This document shows, piece after piece, positions 37,793-48,033 of a DNA stretch of 64,000 nt. The position numbers were made by a program, and so were the translations under genes. Location of the stretch: assembly GCA_947647595.1 (NCBI GenBank), contig CANSKZ010000002.1, forward strand, positions 62,001 through 126,000. Reading direction: 5' to 3'. Source of the stretch: an uncultured Clostridium sp. (lineage in GTDB: Bacteria; Bacillota; Clostridia; TANB77; CAG-508). The notes beneath the pieces are model-generated. The model worked only from the letters and a program-made list of their open reading frames with translations, made no database searches and was not told the origin of the DNA. Within the stretch, counting starts at the first letter, position 1. Each line of letters opens with the position of its first letter.

Positions 37793-39068
37793 ATGGTTAT
37801 TTTACGTTTAAATTCAACAGGTCCTTATGTGGAACTTTTGCAAAGTACTTTAAAAAAGTTAGGATTTTATCGCGGAAGTATTGATGGACATTTTGGTCCA
37901 CAAACAGAAAATGCTGTGAAAAATTTTCAAAGAAATTTTGGCTTGTCAAGTGACGGAATTGTTGGAAACAACACTTGGGATGCACTATTCCCATACATAA
38001 ATGGTTACACAAACTATACAGTTAGAAGTGGAGATACTCTTTTTAAAATTGCCAATAATTTTTCTACTACTATTGATAGCATTATTTATGCCAATCCAGA
38101 TATTGACCCAGATAGTTTACAAATTGGTCAACAAATCATTGTGCCATTTGGTTCGGTTGTTCCAACTAATATTAGTTATACTTCCGATTTCATGGAGATG
38201 AATTTATCAGCACTGAAAACAATTTACCCATTTCTTGAAATTTCGCTAATTGGTACGAGTGTGTTAGGAAGAAATATTCCTGTTGTGAAATTTGGAAATG
38301 GTACAAAAGAAGTCTTTTACTGTGGCTCAACGCATGCGAACGAGTGGATTACAACTCCATTACTGATGAAATTTTTAGAAAATTTATCTAAAAGCTATGT
38401 AAACGGCATGCAAATTTTTGGCAAAGACCCAAGAGAATTATTCTCAGAAGTTTCACTTTATTTAGTACCAATGGTTAATCCAGATGGCGTTGATTTAGTT
38501 ACTGGACTCATTGCGCCAGGTTCACGTGCTTATAACTCTGCACAAGCAATTAGTAATAATTTTCCAGATATTCCATTTCCAAGTGGTTGGAAAGCCAATA
38601 TAGAACGGAATTGACTTAAATCTTCAATTCCCTGCTGGCTGGGAACAAGCTAAAGAAATTAAATACGAGCAAGGCTTTGATAAACCTGCGCCACGTGATT
38701 TTGTTGGATTTGGTCCTTTAACAGCTCCAGAATCTGTTGCTTTATACAATTTCACCTTGCGTCATAATTTTCAATTAATGATAACATATCATACACAAGG
38801 GCGTGTTATTTACTATAAATATCAAGATATGACACCACCAAATTCCACTCAAATTGCCAACCTTTTTGCACAAGTTTCTGGTTATTCTGTAGAAGACGTT
38901 CCAACATCTTCTAGTTTTGCAGGTTACAAAGATTGGTTTGTTTATTATTATAATCGTCCAGGTTTCACCATTGAAGTTGGACTAGGAACCAATCCGATTC
39001 CGATTTCTCAATTTGATGGAATTTACCGCGAAAATTTAGGAATTTTGGTTTTGGGAATGTTGCAATAA
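37793..39068 (+). CDS. M14 gamma-D-glutamyl-diamino acid endopeptidase with PG-binding and LysM domains, +1 CGG shift
   Basis: Cell-wall DL-endopeptidase. Residues 1-65 are a peptidoglycan-binding domain ([20 protein letters not shown]), 73-118 a LysM ([20 protein letters not shown]), then an M14 zinc carboxypeptidase domain with [16 protein letters not shown] (His and Glu ligands). The frame meets CGG at codon 272 (38606) and then TGA. Skipping C gives [20 protein letters not shown], matching the GVDLNRNFPAGW motif, and runs on to TYHTQG (third Zn His) and [11 protein letters not shown] (catalytic Glu). Without the shift the enzyme is dead. The total is 424 residues. There is no signal peptide, as in spore-type relatives. 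Confidence 0.92.
38606..38608 (+). other. CGG +1 shift site in the M14 gene
   Basis: ATA GAA CGG AAT TGA on the plus strand; skipping C gives I E Gly(GGA) I D L N. Confidence 0.9.
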
Positions 39069-39157
39069 ATATATACATTTGAAAATCAATTTAATATCCT
39101 ACTTAATCTTGTTGTAGTATTACTTTATTTATGGCGACGACTAAATTCCGAACGACA

Positions 39158-39200
39158 TATCTCCAAAAAGTGCCCCTGAAGTTTCTAACTTCAGAGGCGC
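39158..39200 (+). terminator. terminator after the M14 gene
   Basis: Imperfect AAGTGCCCCTGAAGTT / AACTTCAGAGGCGCTT stem, then a T-rich stretch. Confidence 0.6.
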
Positions 39201-39267
39201 TTATCTTTTAACTTTTTTAAACAATCAAATTAAAAGTACTCTATTGCATACTTTTTAAAAAATAAAA

Positions 39268-39304
39268 TCCTAGAAAGCTTAGAAAATAAGCAATCTAGGA
39301 TTTC
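39268..39304 (-). terminator. terminator after tRNA-Ser
   Basis: AATCCTAGA / TCTAGGATT stem with an inner GCTT/AAGC pairing, T-rich on the minus strand. Confidence 0.65.
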
Positions 39305-39310
39305 AATTTT

Positions 39311-39402
39311 TGGCGGAGTGAGTGGGATTCGAACCCACGGGCCCTTATACAGGACTACTACAGTTCCAGTGTAGCTCGTTATGACCACTTCGATACCACT
39401 CC
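39311..39402 (-). tRNA. tRNA-Ser (anticodon GGA)
   Basis: 92 nt including an encoded CCA. Acceptor stem GGAGTGG / TCACTCC, anticodon stem CTACA / TGTAG with loop CTGGAAC, so anticodon GGA (reads UCC and UCU). A long variable arm and T arm GTGGG-TTCGAAT-CCCAC confirm a class II serine tRNA. It is the only tRNA I find in the window; no arginine or glycine tRNA is present. Confidence 0.95.
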
Positions 39403-39622
39403 ATTTAAAAGTTATTATAACAAAAAATTAGGAGTTTGGCAACTGGTTATTGAAATTTTTAAGAAAACCTTAAAAATGTTGACATCTTTAATTATTAGTC
39501 TATTTCTGAGATTTGAATATAAACTTCTCTATCTTCTACTTTTTTAATTTTTATTATGTTTTTATCTCCCACAATGACCCAACTTAAAAATATTATTACT
39601 TTCCATTTTTCCTCGTCTTATC

Positions 39623-40846
39623 CTAAAAATCATACTTTTTCCCAGTTTTATTTACTAAATCTCTCACTTTCATTTTCCCCGCTCTTGTTACAAAATCATA
39701 ACCATATTTATCTTTTAACTGGTCAATGGTTTTATCCAATCGCTCCTGTTTATCGTCTGTTTTGGTAAAAAAGGAAAGTTGCCTTTCTTCTTTGGTTGTC
39801 AAATTATCAACTTTTACACCTAATAGTCGAATCGGTATTCCATTTTGATAACGTTCTAGCAATAATACTTTTGCTTTTTGATAAATTTCTTTTGTACTTG
39901 CTGTCTCTATCTCTAACTGACCTTGATGTGAAATATTCTCAAATTGATTGGTTCTCAATTGAATACTGACACATTTGGCTAATAAATCATATTTTCTCAA
40001 TCGATAAGCCACTTGCTCAGTTAAAGCTAGCAAGATTGGTTCAAGTTCTTCAAGAGTAGAAATATCCTTTGGAAAAGTGGTTGAATTACCAATGCTTTTT
40101 GGCAATTCTGGTTGACTCATTACTTCCGCATCATCAATTCCATTGGCATATTCCCACATTAAATTTCCGTGTTTTCCAAACTTTTTGATTAAAATTTCTC
40201 GTTTGGTTTTTGCCAAATCTCCAATCGTTTTAATATTCATATTATACAATTTTGGAACTGTTTTCTTCCCTAACATGAACATTTCAGAAGTTGGTAAAAT
40301 CCACATTTTACTAGGAATTTCTTCTTGAAATAATGTATGAATTTTATCTGGTTTTGCAAAATCGGAAGCCATCTTCGCTAGAAATTTGTTGTGTGCAACA
40401 CCAATATTTACTGTAAATCCCAATTCTTCTTTCACTCTTTTATTGATTTCCCTTGCTTTAGTGAGCAAAGTATCTTTTTGCAAATATTCTGTCATATCCA
40501 AAAAACATTCATCAATCGAAAATCTCTCAATTTTGTCGGTATATTCCAATAATAATTGATATAATTGATTTGAGTATGCCTGATATTTTCGATACTCCAA
40601 TCCAGAAAAAATTTGCAAATTGGGACATTTCCTTTTCGCCTGATAAATCGTTTCCGCTGTCACAACACCACACATTTTTGCTTGCATACTTTTCGCCAAA
40701 ACAATTCCACTACGTCTTGTTTCATCTCCACCTATAATGCATGGAATCTTTCGAATATCGATTTTGCTTCCATTTTTTAGCATTTCGACAGCTGTCCAGC
40801 TTAAAAATGCATTGTTTACATCAATATGTAAAATTTGTTTTTCCAT
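39623..40846 (-). CDS. dinB: Y-family DNA polymerase IV
   Basis: Translesion polymerase. 407 residues from the ATG at 40846 (MEKQILHIDVNNAFLSWTAV, AAGGTGA ribosome site). Catalytic residues are in ILHIDVN and ERFSIDECFLDMTEYL. The HhH region reads LGKKTVPKLYNMNIKTIGDL and the little finger runs to DKYGYDFVTRAGKMKVR. The track-length N-terminal extension upstream lacks family similarity. No in-frame CGG. Confidence 0.93.
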   Translation of the reverse strand: MEKQILHIDVNNAFLSWTAVEMLKNGSKIDIRKIPCIIGGDETRRSGIVLAKSMQAKMCGVVTAETIYQAKRKCPNLQIFSGLEYRKYQAYSNQLYQLLLEYTDKIERFSIDECFLDMTEYLQKDTLLTKAREINKRVKEELGFTVNIGVAHNKFLAKMASDFAKPDKIHTLFQEEIPSKMWILPTSEMFMLGKKTVPKLYNMNIKTIGDLAKTKREILIKKFGKHGNLMWEYANGIDDAEVMSQPELPKSIGNSTTFPKDISTLEELEPILLALTEQVAYRLRKYDLLAKCVSIQLRTNQFENISHQGQLEIETASTKEIYQKAKVLLLERYQNGIPIRLLGVKVDNLTTKEERQLSFFTKTDDKQERLDKTIDQLKDKYGYDFVTRAGKMKVRDLVNKTGKKYDF

Positions 40847-40915
40847 CGTTTTCACCTTGCTGTAATTATAGAACCTTTGTTTGTATTTGTCAAGCATCTT
40901 TTGCAAATTTTTTTC

Positions 40916-41350
40916 TTATAATACATTCATGATTCCATAAGTTATAAATGGACTTGCATATATAGCTAAATAGATTAATGTTATCCAAGGTTGATAATCT
41001 ATATAGAACTCCCTAAAAGTTAAAGACCAAGGATGCTTGATTAAAACCCAGCCAATAACATCAAATAGGACAGTTATCGTTCCCCAAACAAGTGATGTTG
41101 CAATAACATTTGATAAAACTATTTCTTCTAATCCATTCAAATAAAGATAGGCAAATATAGGAAAAATAACTATATTATATAAAGGATGCCAAGGTTTTGT
41201 TTTTTCATATCCTTCTCCCATACCTGGACTATCTTTCATTGATTTCATATGCAATACCACAATATTAAAAATCGTATGCAATATTCCTATGCTCGTAACT
41301 ACAAAATAGGCTCCCCAATACCATAACATTGAAAATCCAAAATTCTCCAT
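40916..41350 (-). CDS. uncharacterised 144-aa membrane protein
   Basis: About four hydrophobic helices (YWGAYFVVTSIGILHTIFNI, YNIVIFPIFAYLYLNGL, ATSLVWGTITVLFDVIGWVL, ITLIYLAIYASPFITYGI). No family recognised. Single gene between dinB and the MATE gene. Confidence 0.6.
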   Translation of the reverse strand: MENFGFSMLWYWGAYFVVTSIGILHTIFNIVVLHMKSMKDSPGMGEGYEKTKPWHPLYNIVIFPIFAYLYLNGLEEIVLSNVIATSLVWGTITVLFDVIGWVLIKHPWSLTFREFYIDYQPWITLIYLAIYASPFITYGIMNVL

Positions 41351-41431
41351 TTCATTTCTCCCTTTTAAGATAATTTATTTTTTATCATACCACAAAAATA
41401 AATATTTTTCAATGCCAACTACATATTAACT

Positions 41432-42763
41432 TTAATCATACTGATACTTTTTTCGATTTCCAATCAAAAACGCACTACTTACAATAACTGCCAAAATTTC
41501 CGCAGCAACAACCGCAAGCCAAATACCGTTTAACCCAAATAAAACAGGTAGCAAAAATATCATCACAACTTGGAATACTAGCGTTCGCAAAAACGAAATG
41601 GCTGCTGAAACACCTCCATTATTTAACGCCGTAAAAAACGAGGAGGCAAAAATATTAAACCCACTAATTAAATAAGAAATGGCAAATAGACGAATGGCGT
41701 TCGTTGTCATTGCAAGTAACTCAGCATCATAACTTACAAATATCGAAGCTAATACTGGAGAGATGAGCTCTGCTAAACATGTCATAATCAAAGAGGTTAC
41801 CGCAATTAATCTCAAACTTTTCTTTAATAAACTTTTTAATTCATCTGTATTTCCTGCCCCGTAATGATAGCCTACAATTGGCGCTGTTCCAATCGAATAT
41901 CCCAAGTACGTTCCAACAAATATAAATCCTACATACATGATAATTCCATAAGCAACCACACCATCTGAACCAGCATATTTCATTAATTGCATATTGTATA
42001 ACATATTCACAAGCGACATAGATAAATTAGTCAACATTTCAGATGAGCCATTAGCACAAGCTTGTAAAATTGGTTTTAACTCCAATTTGGTTTTGATAAG
42101 TTGTAAAGGACTATTATTTTTTCGTATAAAATAAGTTAGTGGAATCAAGCCTCCGAGCAATTGACTTATTCCTGTTGCTAGCGCTGCACCAAATACACCC
42201 ATTTTTAAAACATACATAAATAAAAAGTCAAGTACCATATTTAGCACACCTATCACTACCGATACAATTAGTCCAAACGTAGGTTTTTCTGCTACAATCA
42301 GAAAACTTTGAAAACTATTTTGTAAAAGAAATGGCACTAAAAATAGCATCAATGTTCTTCCATAAGTAACGCAATCTGTGAGCATATTTTCATCTGCTCC
42401 CAATAATTTAGACATTGGCTCTATTGCTACAGCACTAATTACTGTAAACAAAATTCCAACTATGACCAGTATATAAATTAACATCGAAAAATATTGATTT
42501 GCTTTTTCCTTTTTTCCTTCTCCAATCGTTTTAGAAACTAATGCGCTTCCTCCAGCTCCAATCATAAATCCTACTGTTCCTAAAATCATCAAAGCTGGCA
42601 TGATTAAATTTACAGATGCAAAAGCTTCACTTCCCACACAATTGGATACAAAAATTCCATCTACAATTCCATAAATGGATGTAAATATCATCATAATAAT
42701 GGTTGGTATAGTAAATTTAATTAATTTTTGATATGTAAAATGTTCCGATAATTGTATTTTCAT
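41432..42763 (-). CDS. MATE-family efflux transporter
   Basis: Twelve-helix Na+- or H+-coupled drug/organic-cation exporter. 443 residues from the ATG at 42763 (MKIQLSEHFTYQKLIKFTIP, strong AAAGGAGG site). MIFTSIYGIVDGIFVSNCVG near the N-terminus and VGYHYGAGNTDELKSLLKKS in the second half are typical of the MATE/DinF family. A frame extension upstream would start at a GTG inside the leader and is not preferred. The 5' leader may be structured. No in-frame CGG. Confidence 0.92.
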   Translation of the reverse strand: MKIQLSEHFTYQKLIKFTIPTIIMMIFTSIYGIVDGIFVSNCVGSEAFASVNLIMPALMILGTVGFMIGAGGSALVSKTIGEGKKEKANQYFSMLIYILVIVGILFTVISAVAIEPMSKLLGADENMLTDCVTYGRTLMLFLVPFLLQNSFQSFLIVAEKPTFGLIVSVVIGVLNMVLDFLFMYVLKMGVFGAALATGISQLLGGLIPLTYFIRKNNSPLQLIKTKLELKPILQACANGSSEMLTNLSMSLVNMLYNMQLMKYAGSDGVVAYGIIMYVGFIFVGTYLGYSIGTAPIVGYHYGAGNTDELKSLLKKSLRLIAVTSLIMTCLAELISPVLASIFVSYDAELLAMTTNAIRLFAISYLISGFNIFASSFFTALNNGGVSAAISFLRTLVFQVVMIFLLPVLFGLNGIWLAVVAAEILAVIVSSAFLIGNRKKYQYD

Positions 42764-42826
42764 TTTTCCTCCTTTTAAATAAAAAAATAGACAAGAAATG
42801 ATTGCTTTAATCACACATCTTATCTA

Positions 42827-42874
42827 GTATATGTTTCTTGATATACCCTCCGATGACGTCTTAATTTATTTAAG
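42827..42874 (-). promoter_or_regulatory. possible structured leader of the MATE gene
   Basis: About 65-110 bp before the start, the minus strand has a GTATAT-CAAGAAAC-ATATAC hairpin next to CATCGGAGGG and a CTTAA-ATAAA-TTAAG hairpin. MATE genes are often under riboswitch or attenuation control, but I cannot match a known class. Confidence 0.3.
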
Positions 42875-42977
42875 TCTTAATAGAATACCATATTAAAAAT
42901 TAGGAGTCAATAGTTTTATTAAATTTTCTGCCACTTAAAAATAATTTCTTTTTATTTGATTTTTTTTAATTTCTCAA

Positions 42978-43012
42978 AAAGTGCGTATCAATTAGTTGAC
43001 ACGCACTTTCCA
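42978..43012 (-). terminator. terminator after the ABC permease at 43059
   Basis: AAAGTGCGTGTCAA / TTGATACGCACTTT stem followed by T residues on the minus strand. Confidence 0.85.
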
Positions 43013-43058
43013 TTTTATCTCACTATAACTTCATCCCTATAAATCTATCTTTTGCTTT

Positions 43059-43850
43059 TTAATCTACATTTACGCCTTTTTCTAAAATTTTTCTTCCTAT
43101 AATATAATATAAAATATCATACAAAATATACATCACAATTCCAGTGAATAAAATTGTTTTGAGTGCCTCTGTACTAAATCCTGAAACTGTGGTAAATAAT
43201 TTCATCACTTCTGGATTAACCATTCCGATTCCATAAATCACACCAAAAGTCACCATAGAAGGTATGATATAGCACAAAAATCCAATCAAAATCGATTTTA
43301 TCAGCTTCCAATTATTCGCTCTATGCCCTATCATAATTCCCATAAAACCAGAAAATATTGCAAACAACATTTGACAAAATATCGTAATAATTATGACAAT
43401 TAAAAGGCTAGAAACCGAACTTTCAAAATAGAGAGCCGTTTGCTCCATCGAAGCTTTTAGGACGTCCCAAGTATCTTTTCGCACACAAACAATGGCAAGA
43501 CACGCAATAATTACAATTGCCGAAGTAAACATTGTTATAATCGTTGTTACGATTTTGGAAACATAAATCCTATTTTTACTAACAGGCAATGTATGAGTTA
43601 AATACGATTCATCTTTGTATAAATTTCGAATAAATCTCACCCAAATTCTTATAAAATTGTTAATCAATATATTAATTAACATCGCAATCAATACGCCTGA
43701 ACAGATTTTATCTAAAATTAGAAAAATCAATCCTTTCTCAAATTGCTCTATTATTCTTGTAAATACCGCTAAAATTAAAGCTAAAATATAAAAAACGATT
43801 AATGGTTTATAACACCATTTCAAATCATATTTTAATAGTTTTTTTAACAT
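43059..43850 (-). CDS. ABC transporter permease of the GntR-linked module
   Basis: 263 residues, six predicted membrane helices (PLIVFYILALILAVFTRIIE at the start; MYILYDILYYIIGRKILEKG at the end). It overlaps the ATPase gene by 7 bp. With the ATPase and the GntR/YtrA-type regulator it forms the common Firmicute yhcG/ytr-like three-gene ABC unit. Substrate unknown. Confidence 0.8.
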   Translation of the reverse strand: MLKKLLKYDLKWCYKPLIVFYILALILAVFTRIIEQFEKGLIFLILDKICSGVLIAMLINILINNFIRIWVRFIRNLYKDESYLTHTLPVSKNRIYVSKIVTTIITMFTSAIVIIACLAIVCVRKDTWDVLKASMEQTALYFESSVSSLLIVIIITIFCQMLFAIFSGFMGIMIGHRANNWKLIKSILIGFLCYIIPSMVTFGVIYGIGMVNPEVMKLFTTVSGFSTEALKTILFTGIVMYILYDILYYIIGRKILEKGVNVD

Positions 43851-44540
43851 TTAAAATACCTCCTAAATATTTCATCAATTGAAGCATTTTCTTTCTTTCT
43901 CAATTCATCAGCAGAAGATGTCAAAATAATTTTTCCCTGATCCATCAAAATTACTTCATCCAAAATACGTTCAATATCTGCAATTAAATGCGTAGAAATT
44001 ATCACACTAGCACCTTCTTTGAAATTGGAAAGAATCGTATCTAAAATGTAATCTCTTGTAGCTGGATCGACTCCTCCGAAGTGGTTCATCTAAAATATAT
44101 AAATCTGCTTCACGACTCATCACCAAAATTAATTGTACTTTTTCCTGCATTCCTTTTGACATTTTGCTCAATTTTCTATCCATTTCCAAATTCAAATCTT
44201 GTAACAATTTGGTGGCTTTTTGTGTATCAAAATTTTCGTAAAATTCGGCAAAATATTGAAGAACTTGCTTTACTGTCATTTCTTTATCCAAATACGTTCT
44301 TTCTGGCAAATATGCAATCATTTTTTTAGATTCGATTCCAGGCTTTTTTCCTTGCATTAAAATTTCGCCTGAAGTGGGTGTTAGTAAATCGTTCATTAAT
44401 TTAATCAGAGTACTTTTGCCAACTCCATTTTTTCCCAAAAGTCCAATAATTTTTCCTCTTGGAATTTTGAAATTGATATCTGTCAAAATTGGTTTATGGT
44501 CAAATTCTTTATATACATGTCTACATTCTAACAATTCCAT
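43844..44540 (-). CDS. ABC transporter ATPase (YtrB-like), read through a +1 CGG shift
   Basis: Walker A GLLGKNGVGKSTLIK (about residue 35), signature LSKMSKGMQEKVQL, Walker B ADLYILDEPL. CGG is codon 155 (plus 44076-44078). Straight reading gives RRSRSSYKRL and a stop. Skipping C restores LDEPLGGVDPATRDYILDTI, the D-loop, and then the H-loop in VIISTHLIADIERILDE. The joined length is 231 residues. Without the shift the protein would have Walker motifs but no H-loop, so it should not hydrolyse ATP normally. It starts 1 bp after the GntR gene. Confidence 0.92.
44076..44078 (-). other. CGG +1 shift site in the YtrB-like ATPase
   Basis: Coding strand CCA CTT CGG AGG AGT; skipping C gives P L Gly(GGA) G V D P. 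Confidence 0.9.
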
Positions 44541-44541
44541 T

Positions 44542-44904
44542 CTACTTCCCTCCTAATTCTTGCAAGTAAGCAATTGCCTCTTCATACGTAATACCAATGT
44601 CTTTCATATCATTCAAATAATGATTCACTTTTTCTTTTGCCAATTGTTTTTTCATTTTTTCAATTAATTTCTGGTCTTGCGTCACAAATTTCCCATTGGT
44701 TCTTTCCGTGAAAATTAATCCGTCGTCTTCTAATTCTGCCAATGCTTTTTGCATGGTATTTGGATTGACTCTCACCATAAGTGCTAGCTCTCTTACAGAA
44801 GGCAATCTTTCTCCTATTTTTAATTTTCCAGAAATAATTTCTATTTTTAGCTTTTCCACTAATTGTATATAAATTGGTCTATCATTATCAAAAATATAAT
44901 CCAC
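44542..44904 (-). CDS. GntR-family regulator, YtrA type
   Basis: 120 residues: a winged helix (PIYIQLVEKLKIEIISGKLK, GERLPSVRELALMVRVNPNT) and a short C-terminal helix pair in place of a ligand domain, as in YtrA. Followed directly by the ABC ATPase and permease, so it probably represses them, perhaps responding to cell-envelope stress. Confidence 0.9.
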   Translation of the reverse strand: MDYIFDNDRPIYIQLVEKLKIEIISGKLKIGERLPSVRELALMVRVNPNTMQKALAELEDDGLIFTERTNGKFVTQDQKLIEKMKKQLAKEKVNHYLNDMKDIGITYEEAIAYLQELGGK

Positions 44905-44989
44905 GACTTTTTCCTTTCTTCATTGTATTACTTGCATAACACAATGATACTATGTTTTAATTTGTTTGTCAATACTTTTTGATAAATTT

Positions 44990-45020
44990 AAAGACAATTC
45001 TTACCTAAGAATTGTCTTTT
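44990..45020. terminator. terminator between the FtsX-type permease and the GntR unit
   Basis: AAAGACAATTCTT / AAGAATTGTCTTT perfect stem with a 4-base loop and T residues on both sides. Confidence 0.8.
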
Positions 45021-45025
45021 TTAAT

Positions 45026-47112
45026 TTATTCTTCACGAATAATATTCTTACTTTCCCAATAAGTCGCCATAAAATAAGTTCCGTAGATAGCTCCCATAAC
45101 CAAAATTGTGGCAATAATAGAAGGCAATAAATCTTTCTTATCTGCTATGCCTGCTAACATAGATAACGCAAACTGAATTCCAAAAACAGAATGAATGATT
45201 GCCAAAATTAGTGGTGTCATAAAAAAGATTCCAATTTGCCTGAACAATGCTTTCTGAATCATTTTTTCATCACAACCAATTTTTCGCAAAATGGTGTATC
45301 TTTGCTTATTATCTGAACTTTCTGTCAATTGTTTTAATGCCAAAATAGCAGAACTTGCAATTAAAAATATAATTCCTAAATAAATGGCAATAAATGTAAC
45401 AATCGTCGCTAAACCAACACTTGATTCAATAATTTTAATTTTCGTAATGCCATCTATTTCTAACCCTTGATTCGATAAATTTTGGATAAAACCAGAATCA
45501 CCACTTGTAAAAATTGCTTCGATTTCTTCCCTTTTTTCTTCCGTATCTGCATTATAATTAGCCGCCAAAAACGCTCGTTCTTTCATTTCATCTGTTACAG
45601 CACAACTATCTGGCACTAAAATAATTCCTGTATTGACATGACTTGTCGACATCTCAATAAATCCACTTTTACATTCTGAATATTTCGAAATATATTGTTT
45701 TCCTGCAACTTCTATAACATGATTTCCTTTCTTCAAAACCTTGTTTCTCAATTCTTTCATATTTTCGAAATCACACAACATAATATATTCGTCATCTTCT
45801 AATTCATATTCTTCATTCCCATATAGTCTTGCTATTTTATTATAATCTGAAATTTTAATAATTTGCTCTGCGGTTTTAAATTGTAACAATGGAAATACTT
45901 CTTTGACACTTCCTACTTCTTCTCCGAAAAATTTTTCCCATGTCAATTCTGAACCAGCATAAATCGGAATTTCTATTGTATCCTTCAAAATATTTCTATC
46001 TAACCCATTATTTTGCAACGTTTCTTCTATTGTAATTCGAGAATCTTGTCTTTGTGCTTCTGTATAAATCGTTTCTTTTCCGTAAGTGTGATTTTTCTGG
46101 CAAATTTGCTATTTTGTATAAATTCAAATCCACTGGTGTCATTTCTAATAAATCTCGTTGCATTGTATTTCTAAGTGCCAAACTAGATGACAAAACTGTA
46201 ATTGTCACAAACAACATCAAACAAATTACACTCATACTAACAACCATTGTATTAATCTTATTATTAATTTGTCTTAAAACAAACATATTCACATCTTTTA
46301 AATAAAGATTTTTATTAGCCTTCACGACACTCAAAATAAATCCTGATAGCGACCAAAATACCAAAATTGTTCCAACAATTCCCAGCAAAATAACAAAAAA
46401 TGTTTTATTGGCTGTATTTAATGAACGAACATCAGCTGTTACTTTCCAATACGAATATCCCAATATTCCAGAAGCAATCGCAAACACAACAATCGACAAA
46501 AATGGATTTTTCATTTTCACTTTTTCATTTTTCTTCATTGCATTTAATAAATTGATTAATTTATAACGTGAAATCGTAACTGTATTAAAAATAGCCACCG
46601 CTAAATACATTACTGCAAAATATAGGCATGTTTTAACACAAGCCGCTTTTGAAAAAACGAACTCAAATTTACTCATATCCGCTTCAAACAATTTCGAAAC
46701 CAAAATGGACATAAATTGCGACCCAAATATGCCAACCACTAAACCAACACCAAGTGAAATAATTCCAATAAAAACCGTTTCACACAAAATAATTTTGGAA
46801 ATTTGCCTTCTTCCCATTCCGAAGTGTCATGTAAATAGCAAATTCCTTCTTTCGCCTGTTAATTAAAAAATGATTGGCATACACAATTAACAATCCCAAA
46901 ACTACTGCCACAAAAACAGAAACCAGTCCCAACATACTAACCATCAATTTTATAATTTCCTTAGTAGAACTAGAAACTTTCAGCATTGCTTCTTGACTAT
47001 CTAATGAATTGAACATATAAAAAATTGCCACACCTAAGACCAAAGTCAAAAAATAAATGCTATAATCTTTTATACTTTTTTTCATATTTTGAAAAGACAA
47101 CTTAAATAACAT
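45026..47112 (-). CDS. BceB-like FtsX permease, read through two +1 CGG shifts
   Basis: Large permease of the antimicrobial-peptide detoxification type: about ten membrane helices and a big extracellular domain between helices 7 and 8. The first frame runs from MLFKLSFQNMKKSIKDYSIY to EFAIYMTL, where CGG is codon 98 (plus 46819). Skipping C gives TLGMGRRQISKIILCETVFI. The next frame reaches EKSHL and CGG (codon 344, plus 46080); skipping C gives HLGKETIYTEAQRQDSRITI and continues to TYWESKNIIREE. The joined protein is 694 residues, near BceB length. It overlaps the ATPase by 11 bp. All three pieces share one membrane topology, which argues against separate genes. Confidence 0.9.
46080..46082 (-). 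other. second CGG +1 shift site in the BceB-like gene
   Basis: Coding strand CAC TTA CGG AAA AGA; skipping C gives H L Gly(GGA) K E T. Confidence 0.85.
46819..46821 (-). other. first CGG +1 shift site in the BceB-like gene
   Basis: Coding strand ACA CTT CGG AAT GGG; skipping C gives T L Gly(GGA) M G R R. Confidence 0.88.
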
Positions 47113-47870
47113 GATTCAAATCACCTCCAAGAAGTGTCTGCACTTCAATAATTTTCTCAAAAAATTGTTTTCTTGTATCTTTTCCTTTGATTAATTCATT
47201 GAAAATTTTGCCATCTTTGATAAATAAAATTCGATTCGCATACGATGCCGTAAAAGCGTCATGTGTAACCATTAAAATAGTAGCTTGGTTCGTTTGATTC
47301 AACGATTCAAAATTTTCCAATAATTGCCTTGCTGATTTGGAATCCAAAGCACCTGTTGGTTCGTCTGCTAGCACCAATTTCGGATTTGTAATCATGGCTC
47401 TACTAGACGCAATTCTTTGCTTTTGTCCGCCAGAAACTTGGTATGGATATTTTTTTAATATTTCCTGAATTCCTAACTGTTTAGCTATGTTATTTACTCT
47501 TTGGTCAATCTCGTTTGGATTGACTTTTTGAATGGTTAATGCTAACGCAATATTTTCATAGGCCGTTAGTGTATCCAACAAATTAAAATCTTGGAAAATA
47601 AAACCGAGCTCTTCACGTCTAAATTTGTTTAAACGATTTCCTTTTAGTTTGGTAATATCTTCTCCATTGATGATAATGTGTCCACAAGTTACCCTATCAA
47701 TTGTGGAAATACAGTTTAGCAGTGTGGTTTTTCCACTTCCGTGAAGCTCCCATGATACCAACAAATTCTCCTTTATCCACATCAAAACTAATATTATCAA
47801 TGGCTTTTGTCAAATTTGATTTACTTCCATAAAATTTTTCAATATTTTTTACTTGCAAAATTTTTTCCAT
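47102..47870 (-). CDS. BceA-like ABC ATPase, read through a +1 CGG shift in Walker A
   Basis: ATPase of the peptide-antibiotic type. It starts MEKILQVKNIEKFYGSKSNL at 47870. Codon 44 is CGG (plus 47739-47741), placed inside Walker A: in 0 frame the P-loop is destroyed, while skipping C gives IMGASGSGKTTLLNCISTID. Q-loop FIFQDFNLLDTLTAYEN, signature YQVSGGQKQRIASSRAM, Walker B PKLVLADEPTGALDS and H-loop MVTHDAFTAS follow. The total is 255 residues, as for BceA. The downstream ORF alone would start within the lost P-loop, so it is not a gene by itself. It pairs with the permease at 45026. Confidence 0.94.
47739..47741 (-). other. CGG +1 shift site in the BceA-like Walker A
   Basis: Coding strand GCT TCA CGG AAG TGG; skipping C gives A S Gly(GGA) S G K T T. 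Confidence 0.92.
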
Positions 47871-47967
47871 TCCTCAAAACTCCTTTCAACTTGTTTCCAT
47901 TATACTCTATTTTTCTCGGCATTGCTATCGATTTTCGTGACGAAAACCTTACATTTTTGTAAGATTA

Positions 47968-48013
47968 CAAAAAAATCCGAACCGCCAAAATTTCTGGCAA
48001 TTCGAATTTTTCC
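47968..48013 (-). terminator. terminator after the 48034 gene
   Basis: AAAAATTCGAATTGCCA pairs with TGGCGGTTCGGATTTTT on the minus strand, ending in a T run. Confidence 0.75.
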
Positions 48014-48033
48014 TTTTCATGCATCAATTGAAA

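Noticed and set aside
41432..42814. Longer MATE N-terminus (MIKAIISCLFFYLKGGK)
   Set aside because: It would translate the ribosome binding site; the ATG at 42763 follows AAAGGAGG.
42764..42905. Guanidine, purine or preQ1 riboswitch in the MATE leader
   Set aside because: Conserved core bases of these classes are not present.
47102..47800. ATPase starting MIILVLMWIKENLL
   Set aside because: This start is an out-of-frame reading of the region encoding FDVDKGEFVGIMG; the true start is at 47870.
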